A DNA stretch of 12,485 bases from contig JAEKLK010000243.1 in assembly GCA_019509895.1 (NCBI GenBank), positions 1 through 12,485 of the forward strand, written 5' to 3'. The position numbers were made by a program, and so were the translations under genes. The stretch comes from Betaproteobacteria bacterium. Lineage in GTDB: Bacteria; Pseudomonadota; Gammaproteobacteria; Burkholderiales; SG8-39. Shown here piece after piece: positions 5,926 through 11,994 of this stretch; the first letter of the stretch is position 1, and each line of letters starts with the position of its first letter. The notes under the pieces were generated by a model. It was not told the origin of the DNA. It saw nothing but the letters and a program-made list of their open reading frames with translations, and ran no database searches.

Positions 5926-6915
5926 ATGTGCCGAGTGGTGGTAGTGACGGGCGCCTCGGCCGGCGTCGGACGCGCTACGGCGCGGCTTTTCGGCGCGCGC
6001 GGCTGGCGCGTCGCCCTGCTCGCACGAGGGATCGACGGCCTCGAGGCGGCGAAGCGCGAGATCGAGGCAGCCGGCGGCGAGGCGCTGCTTGTGCCGACTG
6101 ACGTAGCCCATCATGACCAGGTCGAAGCGGCGGCCGAGCGCATCGAGCGCGAATGGGGGTCGATCGACGTCTGGGAGAACGACGCAATGGCGACGATCTT
6201 CTGCGAGTTCACCGCCATCGCGTCCGAGGATTACCGCCGCGCGACCGAAGTCACCTACCTCGGCACCGTCTGGGGCACGCGCGCGGCGCTGAAACGCATG
6301 CTGCCGCGCAACCGCGGCACCATCGTGCAGGTCGGGTCGGCGCTCGCTTATCGCTCGATTCCGTTGCAAGCGCCTTATTGCGGCGCCAAGGCGGCGATCC
6401 GCGGTTTCACGGATTCGGTGCGGTCCGAGCTCCTCCATCACCGCAGCAAGGTGCACCTGACGATGGTGCAGCTCTCCGCGTTCAACACGCCGCAGTTCGA
6501 GTGGGGACGGACCTGCATGGCGAAGCAGCCGCAGCCGCTGCCGCCGATCTTTCAGCCCGAAGTGGCGGCCAAGGCGATCTACTACGCGGCGACACACCGC
6601 CGTCGCGAGCTCTGGGTAGGCTGGCCGGCGATCAAGGCGATCGTCGGCACGCGGCTGCTCCCGGGCTTGGGCGATCGGATCCTCGCCACGGAGGCCTATC
6701 GCGGCCAGCACACAGACGAACCGCTGCCGCCGGGGCGGCGCGACAACCTTTACTCGCCGGTTCCGGGCGACCACGGCGCGCACGGCCGCTTCGATGCGCG
6801 CGCAAGGCCGCGGAGCACTCAGGTATGGCTCACCACGCATCGCAGTCGCGCCGTCGCCGCTGCAGCCGGCCTTGCGATCGGCATAGGCGCGCTCGTACTT
6901 CGTCAGCGTGCCTGA
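5926..6915 (+). CDS. Short-chain dehydrogenase/reductase with C-terminal membrane helix
   Basis: This is a classical-type NAD(P)-dependent SDR of 329 residues. The nucleotide-binding motif TGASAGVG is at 8-15, the catalytic Ser at 138 (VGSALAYRS) and the YxxxK motif at Tyr151-Lys155 (YCGAK). The structural NNAG motif reads ENDAM (84-88), so the first Asn pair is disturbed. After the Rossmann domain there is a long C-terminal region with a Pro/Arg-rich part and a final hydrophobic helix (AVAAAAGLAIGIGALVL), which suggests membrane attachment. ATG 5926 is preferred because AGAGGG lies eight bases upstream; ATG 5905 lacks a ribosome site. The gene is divergent from the EF-hand gene, with about 60 bases between. 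Substrate unknown. Confidence 0.9.
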   Translation: MCRVVVVTGASAGVGRATARLFGARGWRVALLARGIDGLEAAKREIEAAGGEALLVPTDVAHHDQVEAAAERIEREWGSIDVWENDAMATIFCEFTAIASEDYRRATEVTYLGTVWGTRAALKRMLPRNRGTIVQVGSALAYRSIPLQAPYCGAKAAIRGFTDSVRSELLHHRSKVHLTMVQLSAFNTPQFEWGRTCMAKQPQPLPPIFQPEVAAKAIYYAATHRRRELWVGWPAIKAIVGTRLLPGLGDRILATEAYRGQHTDEPLPPGRRDNLYSPVPGDHGAHGRFDARARPRSTQVWLTTHRSRAVAAAAGLAIGIGALVLRQRA

Positions 6916-6922
6916 GCGTTTG

Positions 6923-6949
6923 GCGGCTAAGGGTCCTTAAGGAAGCCGC
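6923..6949. other. Inverted repeat around a CTTAAG palindrome, after the SDR gene
   Basis: GCGGCT (6923-6928) pairs with AGCCGC (6944-6949), and between them lies the perfect ten-base palindrome TCCTTAAGGA (6934-6943). It could be a weak transcription end for the SDR gene, though no T-run follows, or a single regulator half-site. The rest of 6950-7025 shows nothing I can name. Confidence 0.3.
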
Positions 6950-7025
6950 GCCGGCACGCAGCCGAGCCGCGTCAGCCTGCCGCGCCGGGCCTGCGCAACG
7001 CCTACCGCGCGCTAGCCGACGCAAC

Positions 7026-7127
7026 CTAGATCACCAGCGCCCAGATCACGTAAGCCGAGAACACGAGCAGCACAGCGAGAAGCGGGACTAGCAGGGGCAG
7101 CCAGCCGATGAGCCTTTCGTCGTCCAT
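7026..7127 (-). CDS. 33-residue single-helix membrane peptide downstream of the histidine kinase
   Basis: ATG 7127 to TAG 7026 encodes 33 residues: a charged start (MDDERLIGW), then an unbroken hydrophobic stretch (LPLLVPLLAVLLVFSAYVIW) to the end. This is the profile of a regulatory or subunit-like membrane peptide. It begins 34 bases after the kinase stop on the same strand. A CTTAA-type direct repeat lies at 7150-7166, and a TAGCCT -10-like hexamer (7139-7134) ends only six bases before the ATG. There is no Shine-Dalgarno, so a dedicated transcript would be essentially leaderless. Known two-component systems have comparable peptides (PmrR, about 30 residues and PmrA-controlled, modifies LpxT; MgrB represses PhoQ). 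I do not recognise homology to either. A chance ORF is possible, but composition and position argue otherwise. Confidence 0.55.
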   Translation of the reverse strand: MDDERLIGWLPLLVPLLAVLLVFSAYVIWALVI

Positions 7128-7149
7128 GCGAAGAGGCTAGGACGCCCAC

Positions 7150-7166
7150 CTTAACGCGCGCTTAGA
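7150..7166 (-). promoter_or_regulatory. PmrA/QseB-like direct repeat ahead of the 33-residue membrane peptide
   Basis: On the + strand this reads CTTAAC, five bases, CTTAGA (11-base period), overlapping the kinase stop codon. In gene direction it is TCTAAG-N5-GTTAAG, followed ten bases later by TAGCCT, then six bases and the ATG at 7127. The same spacing from repeat to -10-like hexamer is seen at the protease promoter. One half-site is imperfect, so this is the weakest of the four sites. Confidence 0.4.
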
Positions 7167-8451
7167 TCACTTCGAATCGAACCGTCACGCGAAGCCCACG
7201 GCCGGCCTCGCCGTCGCCGAGCTCGACGGTTGCGCCGTGCGCATCGGCCACTTGCCTGACGATGGCGAGGCCAAGGCCACTGCCTTCGGCGCTCGCGCCC
7301 GGCAGCCGGAAGAATCGGTCGAAGACGCGGGTACGATCGGCGGCCGGGATGCCGGGGCCCGTGTCCTCGACGACCACGGCGGCGGCACCGCCGTCCCTAA
7401 ATAGCGCAAGGCGCACTTCGCCGCCGGTGGGCGTGTAGCGGACGGCGTTGTCGATGAGATTGCGCACGAGCGCGTGCAGGCCTTGCGGCTCTCCTCGAAT
7501 CGTGGCGTGCTCGAGGCGCGACAGTCGCAGCTGCACGCGACGCGCCTCCGCGAGCGGCTCAAGCTCGGTTGCTACTTCGGTGAGGAGCTGGTCGAGCGCC
7601 ACCGGCACCGGGTTTGCCTGCGATTGGGGCTCAAGGCGCGCCATCGTGAGCAGCTGCTCGACCAGGCGCCCCGCGCGCTTCACGCCCGCCCGCAATCCGT
7701 CGACCGCGTCGCGCGTCTCGTCGGCGGAACGCGCGCGCGCGAGCATGTCGAGCTGTATCTGCAGCGCGGTGAGCGGCGAGCGCAGCTCGTGCGCCGCGTC
7801 GGCGGTGAAGCGCTTCTGCTTGTCGAGCGCCTCGCGCAGGCGCGCAAGAAGGGCGTTGAGCTCCGACACCATCGGCGCCACCTCTTCGGGCATCGGCCGC
7901 TCGGGGAGCGGATCGAGCGAGGCGGGGTCGCGCCGGCGAATCGCGCCAGCGATCTCGGTGAGCGGCCGCAGGCCTTGGCCGACGATCAGCCAGATGAGAA
8001 AGCCATAGAGCGGAATGCTCGCCAGGATCGGCAGCAGTGTGCGCAGCGCCACGGCAGTGGCGCGGCCGCTGCGGAGGTCGGCGGGCGCGGCGACCTGGAT
8101 CGCCCGATCGGGGGTGTGCAGCGTGAAGACGCGCCACTCGTTGCCCTCGAGCGAGACGCTACCGAATCCACCGCGCAGCAGCGGCAAGGGCGCGCCGGCG
8201 CGCGAGATGTAGACCAGGACGCCAGTCGCATCCCAAATCTGCACGACGTAATCCTGACCGAGCGGCACGGCCGCTTGCGCGGGCGTCGCGAGCGTCTGGT
8301 CAGCGAGCGAGAGCGCCATCTGCTCGAGGTGATAGTCGAAGAGATCGTTCGCCGCTTTGCGCACCGCGAACCAGGTGGCGCCGCTCGCCCCAATGCCGGT
8401 GGCGAGCAGCGCGAGAAGCAGCGCTACGAGGAGCTGGCGCCGGATCGACAA
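7162..8451 (-). CDS. Sensor histidine kinase, QseC/PmrB-like
   Basis: This membrane kinase senses a periplasmic signal and phosphorylates the response regulator encoded upstream. The 429 residues include a first membrane helix (about 6-24), a periplasmic domain of about 110 residues, a second helix (about 137-158), a HAMP-like linker, and the dimerisation domain with the phospho-acceptor His221 in AAHELRSPL. The ATPase domain has the N-box (Asn335 in NLIDNAVRYTP), DTGPGIP (363-369), FDRFFR and GSGLGL. The start is TTG 8451 with GAGG four bases upstream, overlapping the regulator gene by 28 bases; no ATG or GTG fits the first helix. The arrangement and length match the QseC/PmrB/TctE-type sensors. 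Signal unknown. Confidence 0.92.
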   Translation of the reverse strand: MSIRRQLLVALLLALLATGIGASGATWFAVRKAANDLFDYHLEQMALSLADQTLATPAQAAVPLGQDYVVQIWDATGVLVYISRAGAPLPLLRGGFGSVSLEGNEWRVFTLHTPDRAIQVAAPADLRSGRATAVALRTLLPILASIPLYGFLIWLIVGQGLRPLTEIAGAIRRRDPASLDPLPERPMPEEVAPMVSELNALLARLREALDKQKRFTADAAHELRSPLTALQIQLDMLARARSADETRDAVDGLRAGVKRAGRLVEQLLTMARLEPQSQANPVPVALDQLLTEVATELEPLAEARRVQLRLSRLEHATIRGEPQGLHALVRNLIDNAVRYTPTGGEVRLALFRDGGAAAVVVEDTGPGIPAADRTRVFDRFFRLPGASAEGSGLGLAIVRQVADAHGATVELGDGEAGRGLRVTVRFEVI

Positions 8452-9119
8452 GCCGCCTCGGCTTCGCCGATCACGTAGCCAAAGCCGCGCACCGTGCGGA
8501 TGGCGCGCTCGCCGAGCTTGCGACGCAGGTTGTGCACGTGCACCTCGACCGCGTTGCTCGCTATTTCCTCGCCCCAGCCGTAAAGGCGCTCCTCGAGCTG
8601 GGCGCGCGAGAGCGTCTGTCCCGGACGATCGAGCAGCGCCTGAAGAAGCGAGAACTCCCGCCCGGAGACGCTCACTGCGCGCCCCTGGTAGAACACCTTG
8701 CGCGCGCTCGGGTCGAGCCGGAACTCGCCGAACTCGACGAGTGGCTCGGCGCGCCCGGCGTGGCGGCGCAGTACCGCGCGGATGCGCGCCGCGAGCTCGT
8801 GCAGCTCGAAAGGCTTCACCAGATAGTCGTCCGCGCCGAGATCGAGCCCGCGCACCCGGTCGTTCACTGCGTCGCGCGCGGTGATCACCAGAACCGGCAC
8901 GCGGTTGCGGCGCCGGCGCAGGCTCTCGAGGAGGGCCAGGCCGTCCTTGCGCGGCAGCCCCAGGTCGAGCAGCACCAGCGCATAGCCTTGCTCGGTATCG
9001 AGCGCCGCCTCGGCGGCGACGCCGTCGTGTACCCAGTCGACCACGTAGCCGTCCTGGCGCAGCCCGGCGCGCACGCCGGCGCCGATCATTACATCGTCTT
9101 CGACGAGCAGGAGTCGCAT
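8424..9119 (-). CDS. OmpR-family response regulator, QseB/PmrA-like
   Basis: The 231-residue regulator has a receiver domain with acidic pocket Asp8-Asp9, phospho-acceptor Asp52 (LVLLDLGLP), Thr80 and Lys102 (LVKPF). A winged-helix DNA-binding domain (about 125-220) follows, including SGREFSLLQALL, SNAVEVHVHNLRRKLG and TVRGFGYVIG. The GADDYLVKPFELHELAARIR stretch is typical of the QseB/PmrA/TctD branch, whose members bind CTTAA-type direct repeats; four such sites lie nearby. ATG 9119 is four bases after the protease stop, and the 3' end overlaps the kinase start. The C-terminus has about 14 extra residues (GEAEAACRSGASSS) after the usual end. Confidence 0.94.
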   Translation of the reverse strand: MRLLLVEDDVMIGAGVRAGLRQDGYVVDWVHDGVAAEAALDTEQGYALVLLDLGLPRKDGLALLESLRRRRNRVPVLVITARDAVNDRVRGLDLGADDYLVKPFELHELAARIRAVLRRHAGRAEPLVEFGEFRLDPSARKVFYQGRAVSVSGREFSLLQALLDRPGQTLSRAQLEERLYGWGEEIASNAVEVHVHNLRRKLGERAIRTVRGFGYVIGEAEAACRSGASSS

Positions 9120-9123
9120 CGTG

Positions 9124-10530
9124 CTATCCCATGTCGATCGGCACGAACACGCGCGCGTCCTCACGCTGCACCAAGAGCGCCAGGTGCTTGCCGGCCCTGT
9201 CAACAAGCTGACGCATCTGCTCGAGGCTCTTCACCGGCTGATTGTTGACGGCGAGGATCACGTCGCCCTGCTGCAAGCCCGCACGCGCCGCAGGACCGGA
9301 GGCGTCGGCGACCACCAAACCCTGCTCGCCCTGCTCGAGCGTAAGGCCGAGCTTTCCGGAATTAGGCTGTGGCTTCGCATCGTGTGCGCTCGCGAGCTTC
9401 TGGTCCTGCATATTGCCGACCGTCACGGCGAGGGTTTGTTCCGCGCCGTTCCTCCAGAGCTTCACTTGCGCGCTCTTGCCCGGGGCCGTATCGGCCACGA
9501 GTGCCGGCAATTGCGCTGACTCGTCGACGGCCGCGCCGTTCCAGGAGAGGATGACGTCGCCCGGCTTGATGCCGGCCCGCGCGGCGGGGCTGTTGTTCTC
9601 CACTGAGCTCACCAGCGCGCCTTCGGGCTTGGGGAGCCCGAACGACTGCGCCAGGCTCTGGTTCACGTCCTGGATCGCGACACCGATTCGCCCGCGCGTT
9701 ACGTGGCCAGATTGCGCGAGCTGGTCTTTCACCTTCAGGGCGACGTCGATCGGAATCGCGAACGACACACCCATGTAGCCACCCGAGCGGCTGTAGATCT
9801 GCGAGTTGATGCCGATCACGTTGCCGGCCATGTCGAAGAGCGGGCCGCCGGAGTTGCCGGGGTTCACCGCGACGTCGGTCTGGATGAACGGCACGTAGCC
9901 ATCGCCCGGCAGCGAGCGCGACTTCGCCGATACCACGCCCGCGGTGAGCGAATTCTCGAAGCCGAAAGGCGAGCCCATTGCCACGACCCATTGGCCGACT
10001 TCCACGTTCTTCGCGCTGCCGATGCGCACGGCCGGCAGGTTCTTCGCGTCGATCTTGATGAGCGCAACGTCGGTCTTCGCATCGGTGCCGATCACCTTGG
10101 CAGTGAACTCACGCCGATCGGTGAGCTTCACCTGCACTTGCTTCACACCGTCGACGACGTGCGCGTTGGTAAGGATGTAGCCGTCCGGGCTGACGATGAA
10201 TCCGGAGCCGATGCCGCGCTCCGGCGCCTGCCGCGGCGTCGGCACCTGAAAACGTCGGAAGAACTGGTAGAGCGGGTCGTTCTCGTCGGGCGGCAGCTGC
10301 GGCGCCTGTGCCGCGGCCTCTTTCGTCACGCTGATGTTGACGACCGCCGGACCTTCGTCCTTGGCGAGCTGCGTGAAGTCGAATCCCGGACCGCGCACCG
10401 CCGCGCCGACGCTTGCGGCCGCAGGCGCGTTCGCTGCCGGCGCAGCGGCGTTGGACATTGTGCAACCGGCGACAAAGGCCGGCAGGAGAGCGGCCATGAC
10501 AGCCGCCCGTAGCGTGTTTCTCTTCATCAT
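9124..10530 (-). CDS. degP: Do/DegP-family periplasmic serine protease, probable lipoprotein
   Basis: This is a periplasmic quality-control protease of the HtrA family, 468 residues. The catalytic triad is visible as His124 (TNAHVV), Asp154 (KTDVALIKI) and Ser227 (GNSGGP). Two PDZ domains follow: about 275-365, with GRIGVAIQDV and AGIKPGDVILSWNG, and about 385-465, with AGLQQGDVILAVNN. The N-terminus has a lipobox (FVAGC, Cys23), so the enzyme may be membrane-anchored, unlike E. coli DegP; an ordinary signal peptidase site is the alternative. ATG 10530 follows GGAAGG; ATG 10527 is also possible. It is the first gene of an operon with the two-component system, four bases upstream of the regulator, and its promoter carries three CTTAA half-sites, suggesting control by that regulator. 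DegQ/MucD are equally good names. Confidence 0.94.
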   Translation of the reverse strand: MMKRNTLRAAVMAALLPAFVAGCTMSNAAAPAANAPAAASVGAAVRGPGFDFTQLAKDEGPAVVNISVTKEAAAQAPQLPPDENDPLYQFFRRFQVPTPRQAPERGIGSGFIVSPDGYILTNAHVVDGVKQVQVKLTDRREFTAKVIGTDAKTDVALIKIDAKNLPAVRIGSAKNVEVGQWVVAMGSPFGFENSLTAGVVSAKSRSLPGDGYVPFIQTDVAVNPGNSGGPLFDMAGNVIGINSQIYSRSGGYMGVSFAIPIDVALKVKDQLAQSGHVTRGRIGVAIQDVNQSLAQSFGLPKPEGALVSSVENNSPAARAGIKPGDVILSWNGAAVDESAQLPALVADTAPGKSAQVKLWRNGAEQTLAVTVGNMQDQKLASAHDAKPQPNSGKLGLTLEQGEQGLVVADASGPAARAGLQQGDVILAVNNQPVKSLEQMRQLVDRAGKHLALLVQREDARVFVPIDMG

Positions 10531-10569
10531 GGTGTGCCTTCCATTGGCGGAGAGTTGCGGATGAGAACG

Positions 10570-10613
10570 ATCCTAGGAAGGCGACCTTAAGACGTGCTTA
10601 AAGGCCCATTAAG
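10570..10613 (-). promoter_or_regulatory. Promoter of the protease/two-component operon with triple CTTAA-type box
   Basis: On the + strand: CTTAAG (10586-10591), five bases, CTTAAA (10597-10602), five bases, ATTAAG (10608-10613), a perfect 11-base period. CTTAAG-N5-CTTAA is the consensus for PmrA-type boxes. Toward the protease, ten bases separate the last half-site from TAGGAT (10575-10570), a reasonable -10; the repeat then covers the -35 position, as expected for activation by an OmpR-family regulator. The 5' leader would be about 35 bases. The box also lies 15 bases before the divergent HTH gene. Confidence 0.65.
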
Positions 10614-10627
10614 CACGGGATAAGAAC

Positions 10628-10840
10628 GTGTACGTAAGGTCCATCGCAGTGAAGGAAACGCTCTACACGGTGACGCTGGCGCGCGCCGCGGAGCTGGTCG
10701 GTGGCAGGGCAAAGCTCGCCGAGCTGCTGTGCGTGTCGCAGAGCACGCTTGCGCGCTGGATGTCCGGCCGCTCGCAAATGCCGATGCGCGCCTTTCTTTC
10801 GCTCGTCGAGCTGACACGCAAGGCGGAACGCGAGCATTGA
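10628..10840 (+). CDS. Small helix-turn-helix DNA-binding protein (Cro/YdaS-like)
   Basis: This protein of up to 70 residues is mostly one HTH fold: AAELVGGRAKLAELLCVSQS followed by TLARWMSGRSQMP, where the first helix leads to the turn at LCVSQ and the recognition helix is about STLARWMSG. It probably binds DNA as a dimer. Two starts are possible: GTG 10628 with GGGA seven bases upstream, or GTG 10649 with TAAGG nine bases upstream (63 residues). The gene diverges from the protease operon and abuts its triple CTTAA box, so the two-component regulator could control it or compete with it. I know no name or target. Confidence 0.7.
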   Translation: MYVRSIAVKETLYTVTLARAAELVGGRAKLAELLCVSQSTLARWMSGRSQMPMRAFLSLVELTRKAEREH

Positions 10841-10844
10841 GCTA

Positions 10845-10861
10845 TTTAAGTCTGCCTTAAG
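10845..10861 (+). promoter_or_regulatory. PmrA/QseB-like box behind the HTH gene, no obvious target gene
   Basis: TTTAAG, five bases, CTTAAG (11-base period), starting five bases after the HTH stop codon. Eleven bases further is CATGCT (10873-10878), a possible -10 at the same spacing as in the other boxes. A transcript from here would cover 10880-10993 and then run antisense to the PDZ lipoprotein gene. The 153-base gap 10841-10993 otherwise holds several palindromic words and a doubtful 52-codon ORF at 10874-11032. Confidence 0.5.
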
Positions 10862-10993
10862 GGTGCGGGCGTCATGCTTGGCTCCGGCTCGGTCGGCGGC
10901 TGCGCGGGGCGGATCCTGTTCTCCGTGGTGGGGAGGAGCTCCTGTGGGCCCCTGGCGCCGCTGCAAGTGCGCACGCCGCCCCGGCCGCTTCCC

Positions 10994-11371
10994 CTAGGCG
11001 CGGACCGCCAGCAGCAACTCTTCCACCGGTAGCTCGACGACGCGGGTTTGCGTTCCGCGCGTGAACTCGACGCGCATCACAGTACCCGCCGTCGCATCGA
11101 GCACGCGGCGCTCGAAGTCCGTTACATCGGTCAGCTGCGCACCATCGAGCCGCAGGATGCGATCTCCCGGCTGCAGGTGCGCGCGAGCGGCGGCGCTGTC
11201 GGAACGCACGGCGACGACGACGACGTCGCGCCCCATCGGCGCCACGGCAATGCCGATGGAGCTGGAAAGCGGACTATCGAGGCTCACGCTCGGCGGCGGC
11301 GCGCGAACCGGGTCCCCGGCGCATGCCGCGACCAGCGCGAGGCCCGCTGTCGCGATGATTACTCCGCGCAT
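10994..11371 (-). CDS. Small PDZ-domain lipoprotein
   Basis: The 125-residue protein has a lipoprotein signal (hydrophobic stretch then LVAAC, Cys17), a Pro-rich linker, and one PDZ domain from about residue 40. The core is DVVVVAVRSDSAAARAHLQP then GDRILRLDGAQLTDVTDFER, close to the second PDZ of Do proteases. There is no protease domain. It may bind unfolded or C-terminal peptides in the periplasm alongside the protease encoded nearby; this is inference. ATG 11371 has no Shine-Dalgarno. A CAATAT hexamer ending eight bases upstream, placed eleven bases from a CTTAA-type box, suggests a nearly leaderless message. Longer in-frame starts upstream would run through the box and are less likely. 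Confidence 0.75.
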   Translation of the reverse strand: MRGVIIATAGLALVAACAGDPVRAPPPSVSLDSPLSSSIGIAVAPMGRDVVVVAVRSDSAAARAHLQPGDRILRLDGAQLTDVTDFERRVLDATAGTVMRVEFTRGTQTRVVELPVEELLLAVRA

Positions 11372-11396
11372 GAGATTCGATATTGGCGCGGCGCTG

Positions 11397-11413
11397 CTTA
11401 AGCGCGTCTTAAC
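11397..11413. promoter_or_regulatory. PmrA/QseB-like box between the PDZ lipoprotein and beta-barrel genes
   Basis: CTTAAG, five bases, CTTAAC (11-base period) in the divergent intergenic region. Toward the barrel gene, GCATAC/CATACG at 11425-11431 is 11-12 bases away, with a leader of roughly 35 bases. Toward the PDZ gene, CAATAT lies 11 bases away. One site may serve both promoters. Confidence 0.55.
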
Positions 11414-11472
11414 GCGAGCGCACGGCATACGACTTGCACGCCGCGCTTGCGTCTTCCGACAAGGAGCCCGCA

Positions 11473-11988
11473 ATGAAATTGCAACTCGCAATCGCCGCGC
11501 TCACGCTTGCCGCCGGCCCATCGCTGTCCTTCGCCCAGTCGTACGAGCAGCCGACCGACGGCTTTTATGCCGGCGCGACGCTCGGCATGAATGGCGACGA
11601 CGAAACGACCTGGCGACTGCTCGGCGGCTACCAGGTGAACCGCAACTGGGCAGTGGAGCTCGGTTACCACGACCTCGGCCAGCACAACATCGCCGGCGCG
11701 CCCCTCGACAGCACGGCCTGGGAGCTGGTCGGCGTTGGGCGTCTGCCGCTCAATGATCGCTTCTCCGCCTATGGCAAGCTGGGCGGATACCGCAGCAACT
11801 CGCGCGGCGGCGGCTTCGATGAGTCGCAGCATGATCTGACCTTCGGTGCCGGCTTCGAGTACGCGCTTTCGCCAGGTCTAGGCGCCCGCCTCGAGTGGCA
11901 GCGCTATCGCGACATCGGCGGTGGCGCCATCCGCCAGACCGCGGACCTCGACGTGATCTCGGTCGGCGCGATCTACCGTTTTCGTTGA
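11473..11988 (+). CDS. Small outer-membrane beta-barrel protein (OmpA/OmpX-like)
   Basis: The 171-residue precursor has a signal peptide (LAIAALTLAAGPSLSFA, cut probably before QSYEQ) and a mature part of about eight amphipathic strands. Examples are GFYAGATLGMN, TWRLLGGYQVNRNWAVELGY, WELVGVGRLPLNDRFSAYGK, LTFGAGFEYALSPGLGARLE and VISVGAIYRF. This is the OmpA-type transmembrane barrel fold without a peptidoglycan-binding domain. ATG 11473 has AAGGAG six bases upstream. A CTTAA-type box precedes it, fitting control by the nearby two-component system. The stop is six bases from that of the convergent DUF748 gene, leaving no room for a separate terminator. The last residue is Arg after Phe, slightly unlike the usual terminal aromatic. 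Confidence 0.88.
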   Translation: MKLQLAIAALTLAAGPSLSFAQSYEQPTDGFYAGATLGMNGDDETTWRLLGGYQVNRNWAVELGYHDLGQHNIAGAPLDSTAWELVGVGRLPLNDRFSAYGKLGGYRSNSRGGGFDESQHDLTFGAGFEYALSPGLGARLEWQRYRDIGGGAIRQTADLDVISVGAIYRFR

Positions 11989-11994
11989 GGCCAG

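Noticed and set aside
5857..6840. Upstream extension of the EF-hand ORF through the SDR gene
   Set aside because: The signal peptide begins at 5868-5856; the rest is antisense to a conserved dehydrogenase.
6153..7091. + strand ORF overlapping the SDR gene in another frame (312 codons)
   Set aside because: Out-of-frame shadow with Arg/His-rich composition and no domain.
7474..8478. Long + strand ORF opposite the histidine kinase (334 codons)
   Set aside because: Arg/Ala/Glu-rich shadow; the kinase has all expected motifs on the - strand.
10874..11032. 52-codon ORF on the + strand after the orphan box
   Set aside because: It has a weak ribosome site but no recognisable domain and runs into the 3' end of the PDZ gene. 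Kept only as a possibility in the findings.
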